A stretch of 64,000 bases of DNA, taken from the NCBI GenBank assembly GCA_002083615.1, contig MSXO01000051.1, positions 1-64,000 on the forward strand, given 5' to 3'. Under the pieces are notes generated by a model that had not been told where the DNA came from, searched no databases, and was given only the letters and a program-made list of their open reading frames with translations. Position numbers and translations under genes: made by a program. Origin of the DNA: Proteobacteria bacterium ST_bin11. GTDB taxonomy: Bacteria; Pseudomonadota; Gammaproteobacteria; Methylococcales; Methylomonadaceae. Of this stretch, positions 8,500-16,106 are shown piece by piece; the stretch's first letter is position 1; every line of letters starts with the position of its first letter.

Positions 8500-9021
8500 T
8501 CAAGCCGGTACGGCTGCTTCGTCGGTGTAAGAAATATCTTCGGCGTGCGCGTGCCCGAAAATTTCTTTTATCTGATCAATGGCTTCGCTACTGCCGGCGT
8601 GCACCGAGATCAAAATGCCGCCACCCTTGATTTTGCCTTCGTAGCGCACAGCTTCATATTCCGGAATGCCCACGCCAATCAAGGCGCCGCTCAGTCCGCC
8701 CGCCGCGGCACCCAACGCTGCACCGCTCAACGCGGCCATAATCGGACCGGCGGCGATAAACGGCCCCAAACCCGGAATAGCCAAGGTGCCGATACCGGCC
8801 AACCAGCCCAATACCGCCCCGGTACCCATGTCCACCGTTCCGCCAAGTGCCGTGCCTTCCGGGGCTTTGGTGTGTTTTTCATGGGCAAAATCCTTCGTGG
8901 TATTTTTATCGGGCAGCAACACGGAAATATCGTTGCTGGCAAAACTGGCAGCCTTCAACTGGTTCACAATGCTTTCAGTTTGCTCAATAGTTTTAGCGAT
9001 ACAAAAAACGGATTTAGTCAT
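8500..9021 (-). CDS. DUF1269/YflT-like Gly-rich membrane protein
   Basis: This 173-residue protein starts MTKSVFCIAKTIEQTESIVN behind GGGAG. An N-terminal small alpha/beta domain (1-45) is followed by a long Gly/Ala hydrophobic hairpin (about 58-118, with GAVLGWLAGIGTLAIPGLGP) and a C-terminal domain with a GGILISVHAG strand. It is the second protein of this architecture in the window, after 3748-4254. The hairpin suggests membrane insertion. Function is unknown; relatives are induced by general stress. It lies 17 bases from the BON-domain gene and is probably cotranscribed with it. Confidence 0.75.
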   Translation of the reverse strand: MTKSVFCIAKTIEQTESIVNQLKAASFASNDISVLLPDKNTTKDFAHEKHTKAPEGTALGGTVDMGTGAVLGWLAGIGTLAIPGLGPFIAAGPIMAALSGAALGAAAGGLSGALIGVGIPEYEAVRYEGKIKGGGILISVHAGSSEAIDQIKEIFGHAHAEDISYTDEAAVPA

Positions 9022-9038
9022 TACATACTCCCACGCTG

Positions 9039-9446
9039 TTAAGGCGCTTTAGTTTCAAGTTGGTTGTCTAACTGCACGACACCGGCCGTTTCTCGGCAGA
9101 TCTTTTGCAGTTTTATGCTTTCGTCCGTCGTGGCGACCGGGCCGCGTAAGGTGACAACGCCATTACGGGTAATGATTTTGGCGTTATGCGCATCCAGGGA
9201 TAAGGATTTGTCTTTAAGTACGGCTTTGCGAATCTGTGCGGTGATTTTTAAGTCGGCTTTGGACTCGTTTTGATCCTCGGCCGTTAATGTCGTGTTGTCC
9301 TTATCACGAAGGTTGTTTTGAGTATTGTCCAACTCCGAGTTCTCGGCGAATTGGTTTACGGAAGATTGTTCGGCCTGAACAAGGTTGGTGACAATAAGCA
9401 AACAGCCGGTTAATGCCACTAAAATTAAGGATGCGGGTTTGCGCAT
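9039..9446 (-). CDS. BON-domain periplasmic protein (OsmY-like)
   Basis: The 135-residue protein has a signal peptide (about 1-25, MRKPASLILVALTGCLLIVT), a polar linker rich in Asn/Asp, and a single BON domain (about 65-135: ITAQIRKAVLKDKSLSLDA, then VVTLRGPVAT). BON domains are thought to bind phospholipid or act in envelope maintenance; OsmY is the osmotic-stress example. It is upstream of, and probably in one operon with, the DUF1269 gene. A copy of the window's palindromic motif (9618-9633) lies 172 bases before the start. Confidence 0.8.
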   Translation of the reverse strand: MRKPASLILVALTGCLLIVTNLVQAEQSSVNQFAENSELDNTQNNLRDKDNTTLTAEDQNESKADLKITAQIRKAVLKDKSLSLDAHNAKIITRNGVVTLRGPVATTDESIKLQKICRETAGVVQLDNQLETKAP

Positions 9447-9804
9447 GGCTTCCTCCTGGTAGGGTGTTTTATTTTTACATCGCTAATATCGTTTAAGTCG
9501 CCGTAGATGGCCGTGTCACTGGCAACTGTTCTTTAGCTCTTATTAAAAGCCGCCACCACACATTAGAGTAATGACTCTGCTGGGGAATGGAATTTACGCT
9601 AACAACTGCACTCTGTCTGTGCGGTGTCAAACATTGCAAAAAAACAGAATGTCCAAGCCGGATCACCCTGATAGTTAGCGCTGACCACACACCGTTTTTA
9701 GGCTGGGCTAGTGTTTAGGACGTTCAATTAACGAGTTGTTTTCAATAAACGAATCAACATCCGCTAACAACTCGTCATTGGGGCCAACACTGCTCAGCGT
9801 GCTG
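9447..9804. other. Intergenic region with one regulon motif
   Basis: It holds the motif at 9618-9633 and a 35-codon tail frame (minus, about 9710-9809, beginning MITDSTLSSVG) that might be the scrambled 3' end of the sorbosone-dehydrogenase remnant. Nothing else is recognised. Confidence 0.4.
9618..9633. promoter_or_regulatory. Regulon motif TGTGCG-GTGT-CAAACA
   Basis: The left arm is perfect; the right arm has CAAACA in place of CGNACA. It is preceded by GTC, like other copies. It lies upstream of the BON/DUF1269 operon. Confidence 0.45.
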
Positions 9805-10397
9805 TCAGTGATCATTTTTGGATTGCCGATTTTTCGTCCAATGATGATTGATATGGCCAGCCGGCAGATCCAGCACTTTGATGTCCGCTGCAGCGATATG
9901 TGTTTCGCCGTCCGTATAGTTAAACTTCAGCGGCGCATCGGTGTTGGCGACGTAAAAATCGGTGCCGATCAGCGCCACGCCGTCGCCATCTTTATCGCGC
10001 AACAGTGTGATGCGATTCGCACTGGGTGTTCCTGCTCCGGCCATGCTCAACACCTGCTTCATCAACCAGCTTTTGATTCCCCAGCCATCGTCAGGCCTTT
10101 GCGGGGCATTGGTCTCGGCGACCAGTACATCGCCATTCGGTAGCACATAGAGCCAACGCGGGTGATCAAGACTAGCGGCAAAGGCGTTCACTGTCAGGCC
10201 TGATGCCGCGACGGTTTAGTATTAGCCGGCCTGCCAGCGGCCTGGGCGATATTGATTGTGGGAATCCAGGTTGGGTGCGGTGGTGGCAGTTGCGGATTTA
10301 AACCGGTACCCGCCGAAATCGGCAATTGTGCCGATTCGCCGCACGCCGACAGCACAATCACCAAGGCCATGAATGATAAAGCCTGTCTGACGCGAGG
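9805..10397 (-). pseudogene. Remnant of a PQQ sorbosone-dehydrogenase-like lipoprotein
   Basis: The pieces read like the N-terminal third of a sorbosone/glucose dehydrogenase beta-propeller. A lipobox leader comes first (MPRVRQALSFMALVIVLSAC), then LNPQLPPPHPTWIPT. After a one-base loss near 10210-10214 comes LTVNAFAASLDHPRWLYVLP, then VLVAETNAPQRPDDGWG and SANRITLLRDKDGDGV. About 20 residues are then missing in frame before YVANTDAPLKFNYTDG, and the frame ends soon after LPAGHINHHWTKN. Intact relatives have about 400-450 residues, so the C-terminal two thirds are gone. The frameshift, internal deletion and truncation together make this a clear pseudogene. Confidence 0.7.
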
Positions 10398-10411
10398 CAT
10401 TTGCTGCACGG

Positions 10412-10972
10412 TTAAGGCGTTACGCGGTAAAACTGACCCAGGGCCTGGCGTTGCTCTTCCCATTTTTCAGAGTTTGCCGGCCAATGCTTTTTGTCAAAAC
10501 CAGGCGCTTTTTTTAAAGTGTCTTTATCCAGGTCTAGGACGTAATAATCTTTGGGGCTGGTCCAATGCAGCGCTCTCCAGGGGATAGCAAACAACTTGTC
10601 GCCCATGCCCATGACACCGCCGAAAGAAACGACTGCATAGACGACTTGTCCCGTCGCGGGATCGATCACCAAGTCCTTGATGTCGCCGAGACCGTCACCC
10701 GTGGTATTTTTCACTTTGGCACCGGTGATCTTGCTGGCTCGGCTGACCTGCTGCATCGACTTATTGGCTTCCTGAGCGCGTTCTACGGCGACTTCCTGGT
10801 TGGCTTGATTCAGTTCGGCCTGTTTTTCTTTGACTTCTTCTTGTTTTTTGCCCAGTTCCTCTTGCTTTTCATGAAGGTCTTTTTGTTTGTCTTTTACGTC
10901 ATCGGCATAGAGTGGGCCTGCCAATGCCGCACTCAGAACAGAAACGGCTACTATAGGAATTAATTTTTTCAT
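10412..10972 (-). CDS. PRC-barrel domain protein with coiled coil, exported
   Basis: The start is ATG 10972 behind GGAGAACAAG. The 186-residue protein has a signal peptide (cleavage near ALAGPLYA, residue 23). A charged heptad-like coiled coil follows (about 25-70, repeated KQEE blocks). A PRC-barrel comes next (about 78-150: ITGAKVKNTTGDGLGDIKDL, VVYAVVSFGG, AIPWRAL). PRC-barrels bind partner proteins or RNA. The exported, coiled-coil form is common in stress clusters of proteobacteria, but its task is unknown. Its upstream region carries three copies of the window's palindromic motif, the densest cluster seen. Confidence 0.8.
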   Translation of the reverse strand: MKKLIPIVAVSVLSAALAGPLYADDVKDKQKDLHEKQEELGKKQEEVKEKQAELNQANQEVAVERAQEANKSMQQVSRASKITGAKVKNTTGDGLGDIKDLVIDPATGQVVYAVVSFGGVMGMGDKLFAIPWRALHWTSPKDYYVLDLDKDTLKKAPGFDKKHWPANSEKWEEQRQALGQFYRVTP

Positions 10973-11078
10973 CTTGTTCTCCAGCGTTTTGTAAGAAAAG
11001 TGTTTTGCTAGTTTGGATCGGCACCTTCACAGGTGCTGCAAACTCACCTCAACTTTATCTAACAGCGAGAACATTGTC

Positions 11079-11094
11079 GGTGCGCTGTCGAACA
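11079..11094. promoter_or_regulatory. Regulon motif GGTGCG-CTGT-CGAACA
   Basis: It matches the consensus except for the first base and is followed by GAC like other copies. It is the first of three sites before the PRC-barrel gene. Confidence 0.5.
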
Positions 11095-11110
11095 GACTGG
11101 TTTTAGACTG

Positions 11111-11126
11111 TGTCCACTGGCGTACC
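11111..11126. promoter_or_regulatory. Regulon motif TGTCCA-CTGG-CGTACC
   Basis: A weaker copy with one changed base in each arm. It begins 32 bases after the start of the previous site. Confidence 0.4.
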
Positions 11127-11157
11127 GAGCCTATCCCAACAACTCTGAGCCAATTTA

Positions 11158-11173
11158 CGTGCGCTACCGTACA
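11158..11173. promoter_or_regulatory. Regulon motif CGTGCG-CTAC-CGTACA
   Basis: A strong copy followed by GAG. It begins 47 bases after the start of the previous site, the third in the cluster. Confidence 0.5.
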
Positions 11174-11306
11174 GAGTTTGCATGATCTAAAGGCTAGTCT
11201 GAAGCCGGTAATTTGTTGCGTAGCTTTAAAACGTGTTACGCCATACGTCGAATACCACGCCTCCTGAATCACTGTGTGTGTCCATTCAGAATCGGAGAAC
11301 TTACGC

Positions 11307-11477
11307 ATGCGCCCACTTCTGCTGTTATTGTCTGGTGTACCCATTGCAATGATTCTTTCGATTGCTTTATTGACCGAAAAGAGACCGCGTTTGCCGGAAA
11401 CGCGGCCTTCTTGGTATCTGTTAGCGAAAAGCGACAAGGCGGCGTTACTGCTGCTTACTCAATTAACGGCTGCGTAA
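11307..11477 (+). CDS. Possible small membrane protein
   Basis: A 56-codon frame starts at ATG 11307 behind GGAGAA at good spacing. It encodes one hydrophobic helix (MRPLLLLLSGVPIAMILSIA), then a basic, Pro-rich loop and a second weakly hydrophobic end (AALLLLTQL). It overlaps the stop of the convergent DUF883 gene by 15 bases. I know no family for it. The start signal and membrane helix make it plausible as a small stress protein, but the evidence is thin. Confidence 0.4.
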   Translation: MRPLLLLLSGVPIAMILSIALLTEKRPRLPETRPSWYLLAKSDKAALLLLTQLTAA

Positions 11478-11693
11478 CAAGCTGCCCAGCAGAAAACCCA
11501 CTGATGCCGCAATGCCCATCGCTGTCATCGGGTTATCCCGGACATGGCGGCGACTGTTTTTCATCAGTTTCTTTTCTGCATCCATCAACTCTTCGCGCTT
11601 GTCCGCAAATGTCTCCGCAGTACTGGAGGCAACACCGGCGAGCTTATCGTAAGTTTCATGTGCGTAATTTGAGGCTTTGTTGAGGGTATCCAT
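11463..11693 (-). CDS. DUF883 family membrane protein (ElaB/YqjD-like)
   Basis: The 76-residue protein has an amphipathic, charged N-terminal helix (about 1-50, with TAETFADKREELMDAEKKLM), the family hallmark RRHVRDNPMTAMGIAASVGF, and a C-terminal membrane anchor ending LLGSLLRSR. ElaB/YqjD/YgaM proteins of enterobacteria have this layout, sit in the inner membrane through the C-terminal helix, and can bind stationary-phase ribosomes. Whether this one does is unknown. A perfect-armed copy of the regulon palindrome (11771-11786) lies 78 bases upstream, shared with the divergent CheB gene. Confidence 0.8.
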   Translation of the reverse strand: MDTLNKASNYAHETYDKLAGVASSTAETFADKREELMDAEKKLMKNSRRHVRDNPMTAMGIAASVGFLLGSLLRSR

Positions 11694-11770
11694 TAGAGTT
11701 TCCTATTTTAAAAGAGCCATATGTGGATCAGGCTTGAGCTTGGAATATACCGCTCGGCGCAGTCGCGGTC

Positions 11771-11786
11771 TGTTCGACTGCGAACA
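11771..11786. promoter_or_regulatory. Perfect-armed regulon motif TGTTCG-ACTG-CGAACA
   Basis: Both 6-base arms are exact reverse complements. It lies between divergent DUF883 (11693) and CheB-like (11840) genes, so it could control both. Confidence 0.6.
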
Positions 11787-11839
11787 TATCGCCGGCGGTA
11801 ACAACGCTAAGCGCACTAACATACATGCGGACATAAACT

Positions 11840-12424
11840 ATGACTAATACCTTAAAAAATTTCCCCATCGTTTGTGTTGGCGGCTCGGCTGGTGGGCTGG
11901 ACGTTTATATTCGGCTATTACAAAATCTGCCGCCCGACATGGGGGTGGCGATAGTTATCGTCAATCACATCACCATAATGCCGACCCAGCTCCACCAAGT
12001 GCTGCCGAGTTACACCAGCATGCCGGTCGAACTGATTACGGAAAGATTGCAAATAAGCGTTAATCGCGTGTTTATCATTCCGGCAAATCGGGATTTACAC
12101 GTCGTCGATGGCCAGTTTCGCTTACAGCCGATCTCAAAACCGCGCGGCTGGCCGGATGTGATTACGGTTTTTCTGCGGTCGTTGACCCTACATTGGAACG
12201 GCAAACTGATTGCGGTGATAGTCTCCGGTTTCGACGGCGATGGCGCGGCTGCGCTGTGCGGCATCAAAGACGTGGGCGGCATCACCATTGCGCAGAAGCT
12301 TGATACGGCGATTCAGCCGGACATGCCGGCGAGTGCCATCGCCAGCGGTTGTATCGATTTTGTGTTGTCGCCGGAAAATATTGCCGAAGTCATTGTGGAC
12401 ATCGCCAGCGCCGCCACGTCGTAA
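11840..12424 (+). CDS. Stand-alone CheB methylesterase-domain protein
   Basis: This 194-residue protein is a CheB catalytic domain without a receiver domain. The nucleophile Ser is in VGGSAGGLDVY (about Ser16), His in VIVNHI (about His44) and Asp in SGFDGDGA (about Asp137). CheB removes methyl groups from, or deamidates, chemoreceptor glutamates. There are no chemoreceptors or CheA/W genes nearby, so the target is unclear. Similar lone CheB domains occur in stress clusters and may act on other proteins. It is divergent from the DUF883 gene, with the perfect palindrome between them. A second, larger CheB protein is at 42401-45469. Confidence 0.8.
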   Translation: MTNTLKNFPIVCVGGSAGGLDVYIRLLQNLPPDMGVAIVIVNHITIMPTQLHQVLPSYTSMPVELITERLQISVNRVFIIPANRDLHVVDGQFRLQPISKPRGWPDVITVFLRSLTLHWNGKLIAVIVSGFDGDGAAALCGIKDVGGITIAQKLDTAIQPDMPASAIASGCIDFVLSPENIAEVIVDIASAATS

Positions 12425-12602
12425 CAGCGTAGTTTAGGGTTCTACATAGCAGGTGTTTAGCGCTATCTCATTTATACCTTTCGCACTTCAAATTTTGGCA
12501 TATCTGCTCCCTCGCCCTCCGGGAGAGGGCCGGGATGAGGGGGAAAAGCGAAATTTGCAGAGCGATGACTCTATCCAGGTTGCCTGCGCTAGCCGGTTGG
12601 GT

Positions 12603-15146
12603 TCATATCGAGCGATGACCAACGCGTTCTGGCTTGCCGTGTTTTTTATGCCAGCGGTAAAAACCTTGCTTGGCCAGTTCCACCACGAATAGATACGATA
12701 CTGCCATCGCCCCCAGAATTAAATAAAACCTGGCCGGTGGTGGCACGAAGCCGAAATAATGGCCTAGCGGCGTAAACGGCAGAATGGCACCGATCAGCGC
12801 AATAGAGAGCGAGGTGGCAACCAATATCGGATGCGCCCGACTTTTGAACGGATTGCCACGGGTGCGGATGATGAAAAACACGAGGACTTGCGTGCACAGC
12901 GATTCGACGAACCAGCCGGTTTGGAATAGGGCTTCGTCGGCTTTCAAGATCGTTAGCAGGACGTAGAAGGTTAAAAAATCGAATGCGGAACTGATGGGGC
13001 CAATCACCAGCATAAAATTGCGGATGAAGTTCATGTCCAACACCCGTGGTTTGCGCAGTTCTTCAGGATCGACTTGGTCCAAGGGAATCGGTACTTCGGA
13101 GACGTCGTAGAGGATGTTATTGAGTAAAATCTGGGTTGGCAGCATCGGTAAGAAGGGCAGAAACAGCGCCGCGCCAGCCATGCTGAACATATTGCCGAAG
13201 TTGGAGCTGGTGCCCATCATGATGTATTTCAGAATATTCCCAAAGGTACGTCGGCCTTCCAGTACGCCGTCGTAGAGAACCTGTAAATCCTGATCCAGCA
13301 GAATCATATCGGCAGCTTCCTTGGCCACGTCCACCGCCGAGTCCACCGACAAACCGACATCCGCTGAATGCAATGATGGTGCATCGTTGATGCCGTCGCC
13401 CAAATAGCCGACCACGTGACCGCGCGCTTTCAGCGCCAGAATGACACGGTCTTTTTGGGCCGGATTGACTCGGCAAAACAGATTGGCTTTTTCGACGCGG
13501 ATACGTAAAGCGTGATCGTCCATGGCGGCGATGTCCTTGCCCATCAGCACGCCAAGCACCGGTATATTTAACTGTGCGCAGACGTGTTGGGTAACCAAGT
13601 CGCTGTCGCCGGTGACGATCTTGACTGTGACACCACTGTCCTTTAATGCCGCTAATGCTGCGCCGGCACTTTGTTTGGGCGGATCAAGGAAGCCGGCAAA
13701 TCCGGCGAAGATCAATTCGCTTTCGTCGCCGACCACCGCATGCGGATGATCCTGCGGCACCTAACGCCAGGCGATGCCCAACACCCGGAAGCCTTCTCGC
13801 TCTAGCGCGTTATGTTGCTCGTGGATGCGAGCTCGACTGGCTGGATCGAGCGGCACTTGCTCATCGCTGCCTTGTTGCTCGTAACGGGTACACAGGGTAA
13901 TGATTTCCTCGGAGGCGCCTTTCACCACCAACAATCGGCCATTGCCTTTGTCCAGCAGCACCGATACCCGCCGCCTTTCAAAATCAAACGGCACTTCGTC
14001 AATCTTTTGCCAGGCGCTGACGTCGATGTTTTCGTGCGCCAGAATCGCTTCATCCAATGGGCTTTTTAGGCCGGTTTCAAAAAAACTGTTCAGATAAGCC
14101 AGTTCCAGCACTCGCTCGCTGGGCTGGCCTTGCGGATCGACATGTTGTTCCAGTTTGATTTTGGCTTCGGTCAAAGTGCCGGTTTTGTCGGTACAGAGTA
14201 CGTCCATAGAGCCCAGATTCTGAATCGCCGCCAGCCGTTTAACGATCACCCGTTTCTCGGCCATATGCATTGCGCCGCGCGACAAGGTCACTGACACCAC
14301 CATCGGCAGCAGTTCCGGCGTCAAACCCACTGCCAGCGCTACGGCAAACAAAAACGATTCCAGCCAGGGCTTACCCAAATAGGCGTTAACCAATAACACG
14401 AACAACACCAGCAACACGGTCAGTCGCATGATCAGCAAGCCAAAGCGATGGGTGCCCACTTCAAAGGCGGTCGCGGGTGGTTTGCTGGTCAGACTATCGG
14501 CGATAGCGCCAATCGCGGTGGCAGTGCCGGTTTTAATCACGCGCATTTTGGCGCTGCCGCTGATCACGGTGGTGCCCATAAAAACCGCGTTGCTGGCATC
14601 CTGCAAATCGGTGGCATCGGCTGGCAATTCGCCCGGATGCTTTTCGATAGGGTAAGTTTCGCCGGTCAATAACGCTTGTTTGACGAACAAATCGCATGCC
14701 TCTATCAATAGCCCGTCCGCAGGCACCATATCGCCCGCCGACAGCAAGGCCACATCACCCGGTACGACAGCGGTGACTGGCACATCCACGGGCTTGCCAT
14801 CGCGCAGTACCCGGGCTTTCACAGAAACCGAATGTCTTAGACTCTCAGCCGCCTTGCCGGCCCGGTGCTCTTGCACAAAATCCAAAGTCACGCTGAACAG
14901 CACCATCACGCTGATGATCAAAAAGTTGGTGATCTCGCCGGTAAACGCCGAAATCGCGCTGGCGACCAATAACAAAATCACCAGCGGGTTTTTGAAACGC
15001 GCCAGAAATTGCAGCAATAAGGCTTGTTGCTGATGATCGCGGAACAGATTGGGACCAAACTCAGCAAGCTTGGCGCTGGCCTCGGCACTGGATAAACCGC
15101 TCGTATCGTTAGTGCGCGCCGCACCCAACTGCGAGGGGGATTGCAA
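12603..15146 (-). pseudogene. mgtA: Mg2+-importing P-type ATPase, interrupted by in-frame TAG
   Basis: The two halves (15146-13764 and 13760-12603) lie in one frame, separated by a single TAG (13761-13763). Joined, they give about 847 residues of a P3B-type Mg2+ ATPase. Features include an N-terminal cytoplasmic domain, LTGETYPIEK (actuator), DKTGTLTEAK (phospho-Asp near residue 320), TGDSD, GDGINDAPS, and a C-terminal set of membrane helices with the family's MILLDQDL. Homologues read about GIAWRE-VPQDHPH, so Glu GAG to TAG is the simplest change. Everything else is intact, so the lesion is recent, a sequencing error, or suppressed. The N-terminal start is unclear; the homologous part (SWWLQSPSQL) continues upstream of TTG 15146 without a good start codon. 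Confidence 0.85.
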
Positions 15147-15460
15147 CCACCAACTTTCAGTATCGGCTTTAGTTTGGTCTTTAGATTTTTTTATTTGCTG
15201 CTCGATAGTTGGCGCGCTTAAAAGGATCGATAAAAATCAAACAAATTTCTTTGTTCTCTCGTGGGCCAAAGCTTTAAGTTAGGCTTTGGCATTATGAATT
15301 CCCCTCTTTGAAAAAGAGGGGTTAGGGGAGATTTCCTGAATAAATCCCCCTCGATCCCCCTTTTGCAAAGGGGGAAGGAGCCTTAATTTAAAAGCATTGA
15401 CCGTACGGGAGTCTTTACTGGTTCCTTCAATATCAATCAGCAATTGGCGGTGGCGGCAAA
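15147..15460. other. mgtA upstream region with hairpin repeat
   Basis: It holds the probable mgtA promoter and 5' end (15147-15260) and a GC-rich hairpin repeat (15301-15378). I see no gene. Confidence 0.4.
15301..15378. repeat. Paired hairpin repeat of the CCCCTCTTT/CCCCCTTTT type
   Basis: Two near-perfect hairpins (CCCCTCTTT with AAAGAGGGG at 15301-15321, and CCCCCTTTTG with CAAAGGGGG at 15356-15374) are joined by an AT-rich spacer. Such units are typical dispersed intergenic repeats, and no other full copy is in this window. Confidence 0.5.
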
Positions 15461-16096
15461 TCAAGTCCCGGCCCGCTGTCGCAAATGCTCCGGCAAATGA
15501 TTGCGATCGCCCAACACTTCCAACATGGGTCCGTACTCGGTGAACTTGATAACCCTAACCGAGGCCGCCAGGGCATTGATGCGATCCCGATAACGGCCCA
15601 AGTCGATACCCAGCAGGCTACACAACAAAATCCGGATAGTGGCTTTGTGGGACACCAACAGCACGTTGCCGGTTTGATATTGGGTTTGGATCTCGGTGAT
15701 CACCGGCAAGGCGCGGGCGGCAATTTGGATTGCTGTTTCGCCGTCAGTCGGTGGATTCCACGCCGGGTCGGTTTGCCAGCGGATGTAGTCCTGCGCATAG
15801 TGCTGATTAACATAGTTCTGATCTTGGTCCTCCCATGCACCGTAGCTGATTTCCCGTAAGCCAAGACGAAACTGCATCGGCAGAGCCAAGGCCTCGCACA
15901 AGGGTTGCGCGGTAGCGATGGCCCTTTGCATCGGGCTGACATACACCCCGCTCCAGACTGTGGTGCGGTAGGCATCGGCAAATGCTTGCGCCATCGCTTT
16001 GCCTGCTGTTGTTAAGTCCGGGTCTAGCGATCCGCAAAACGCGCCGCGTTGGCTGTATGCGGTCTCGCCGTGGCGCAGCAAATAAATTTTCAGACT
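15461..16096 (-). CDS. Histidine phosphatase (phosphoglycerate-mutase-like)
   Basis: The start is ATG 16096 (MSLKIYLLRHGETAYSQRG) behind GAGGAC. The 211-residue protein has the catalytic RHG motif (LLRHGET, about His10), the second Arg/Glu region (VSPMQRAIATAQPL and LREISYGAWE) and the C-terminal His in LLVSHKATIR. It belongs to the histidine phosphatase superfamily, close to phosphoglycerate mutases, SixA-like and fructose-bisphosphatase-like enzymes; the substrate cannot be read from sequence. It starts only about ten bases after the phosphoketolase stop on the same strand, so the two are almost certainly one operon. This suggests a sugar-phosphate substrate tied to the phosphoketolase pathway. 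Confidence 0.85.
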   Translation of the reverse strand, partial: SLKIYLLRHGETAYSQRGAFCGSLDPDLTTAGKAMAQAFADAYRTTVWSGVYVSPMQRAIATAQPLCEALALPMQFRLGLREISYGAWEDQDQNYVNQHYAQDYIRWQTDPAWNPPTDGETAIQIAARALPVITEIQTQYQTGNVLLVSHKATIRILLCSLLGIDLGRYRDRINALAASVRVIKFTEYGPMLEVLGDRNHLPEHLRQRAGT

Positions 16097-16106
16097 CATA
16101 ATGTCC

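Larger units (their letters stand above)
10973..11306. other. Promoter region with three tandem regulon motifs
   Basis: There is no gene I trust here. Three palindromic motif copies (11079, 11111, 11158) occupy 95 bases upstream of the PRC-barrel gene. The long minus-strand frame crossing this stretch has no family likeness and contains the motifs, so I do not call it. Confidence 0.5.

Noticed and set aside
11027..11437. A 136-codon minus-strand frame over the motif cluster
   Set aside because: It has no family likeness or start signal and covers three copies of the regulatory palindrome, so it is best seen as chance.
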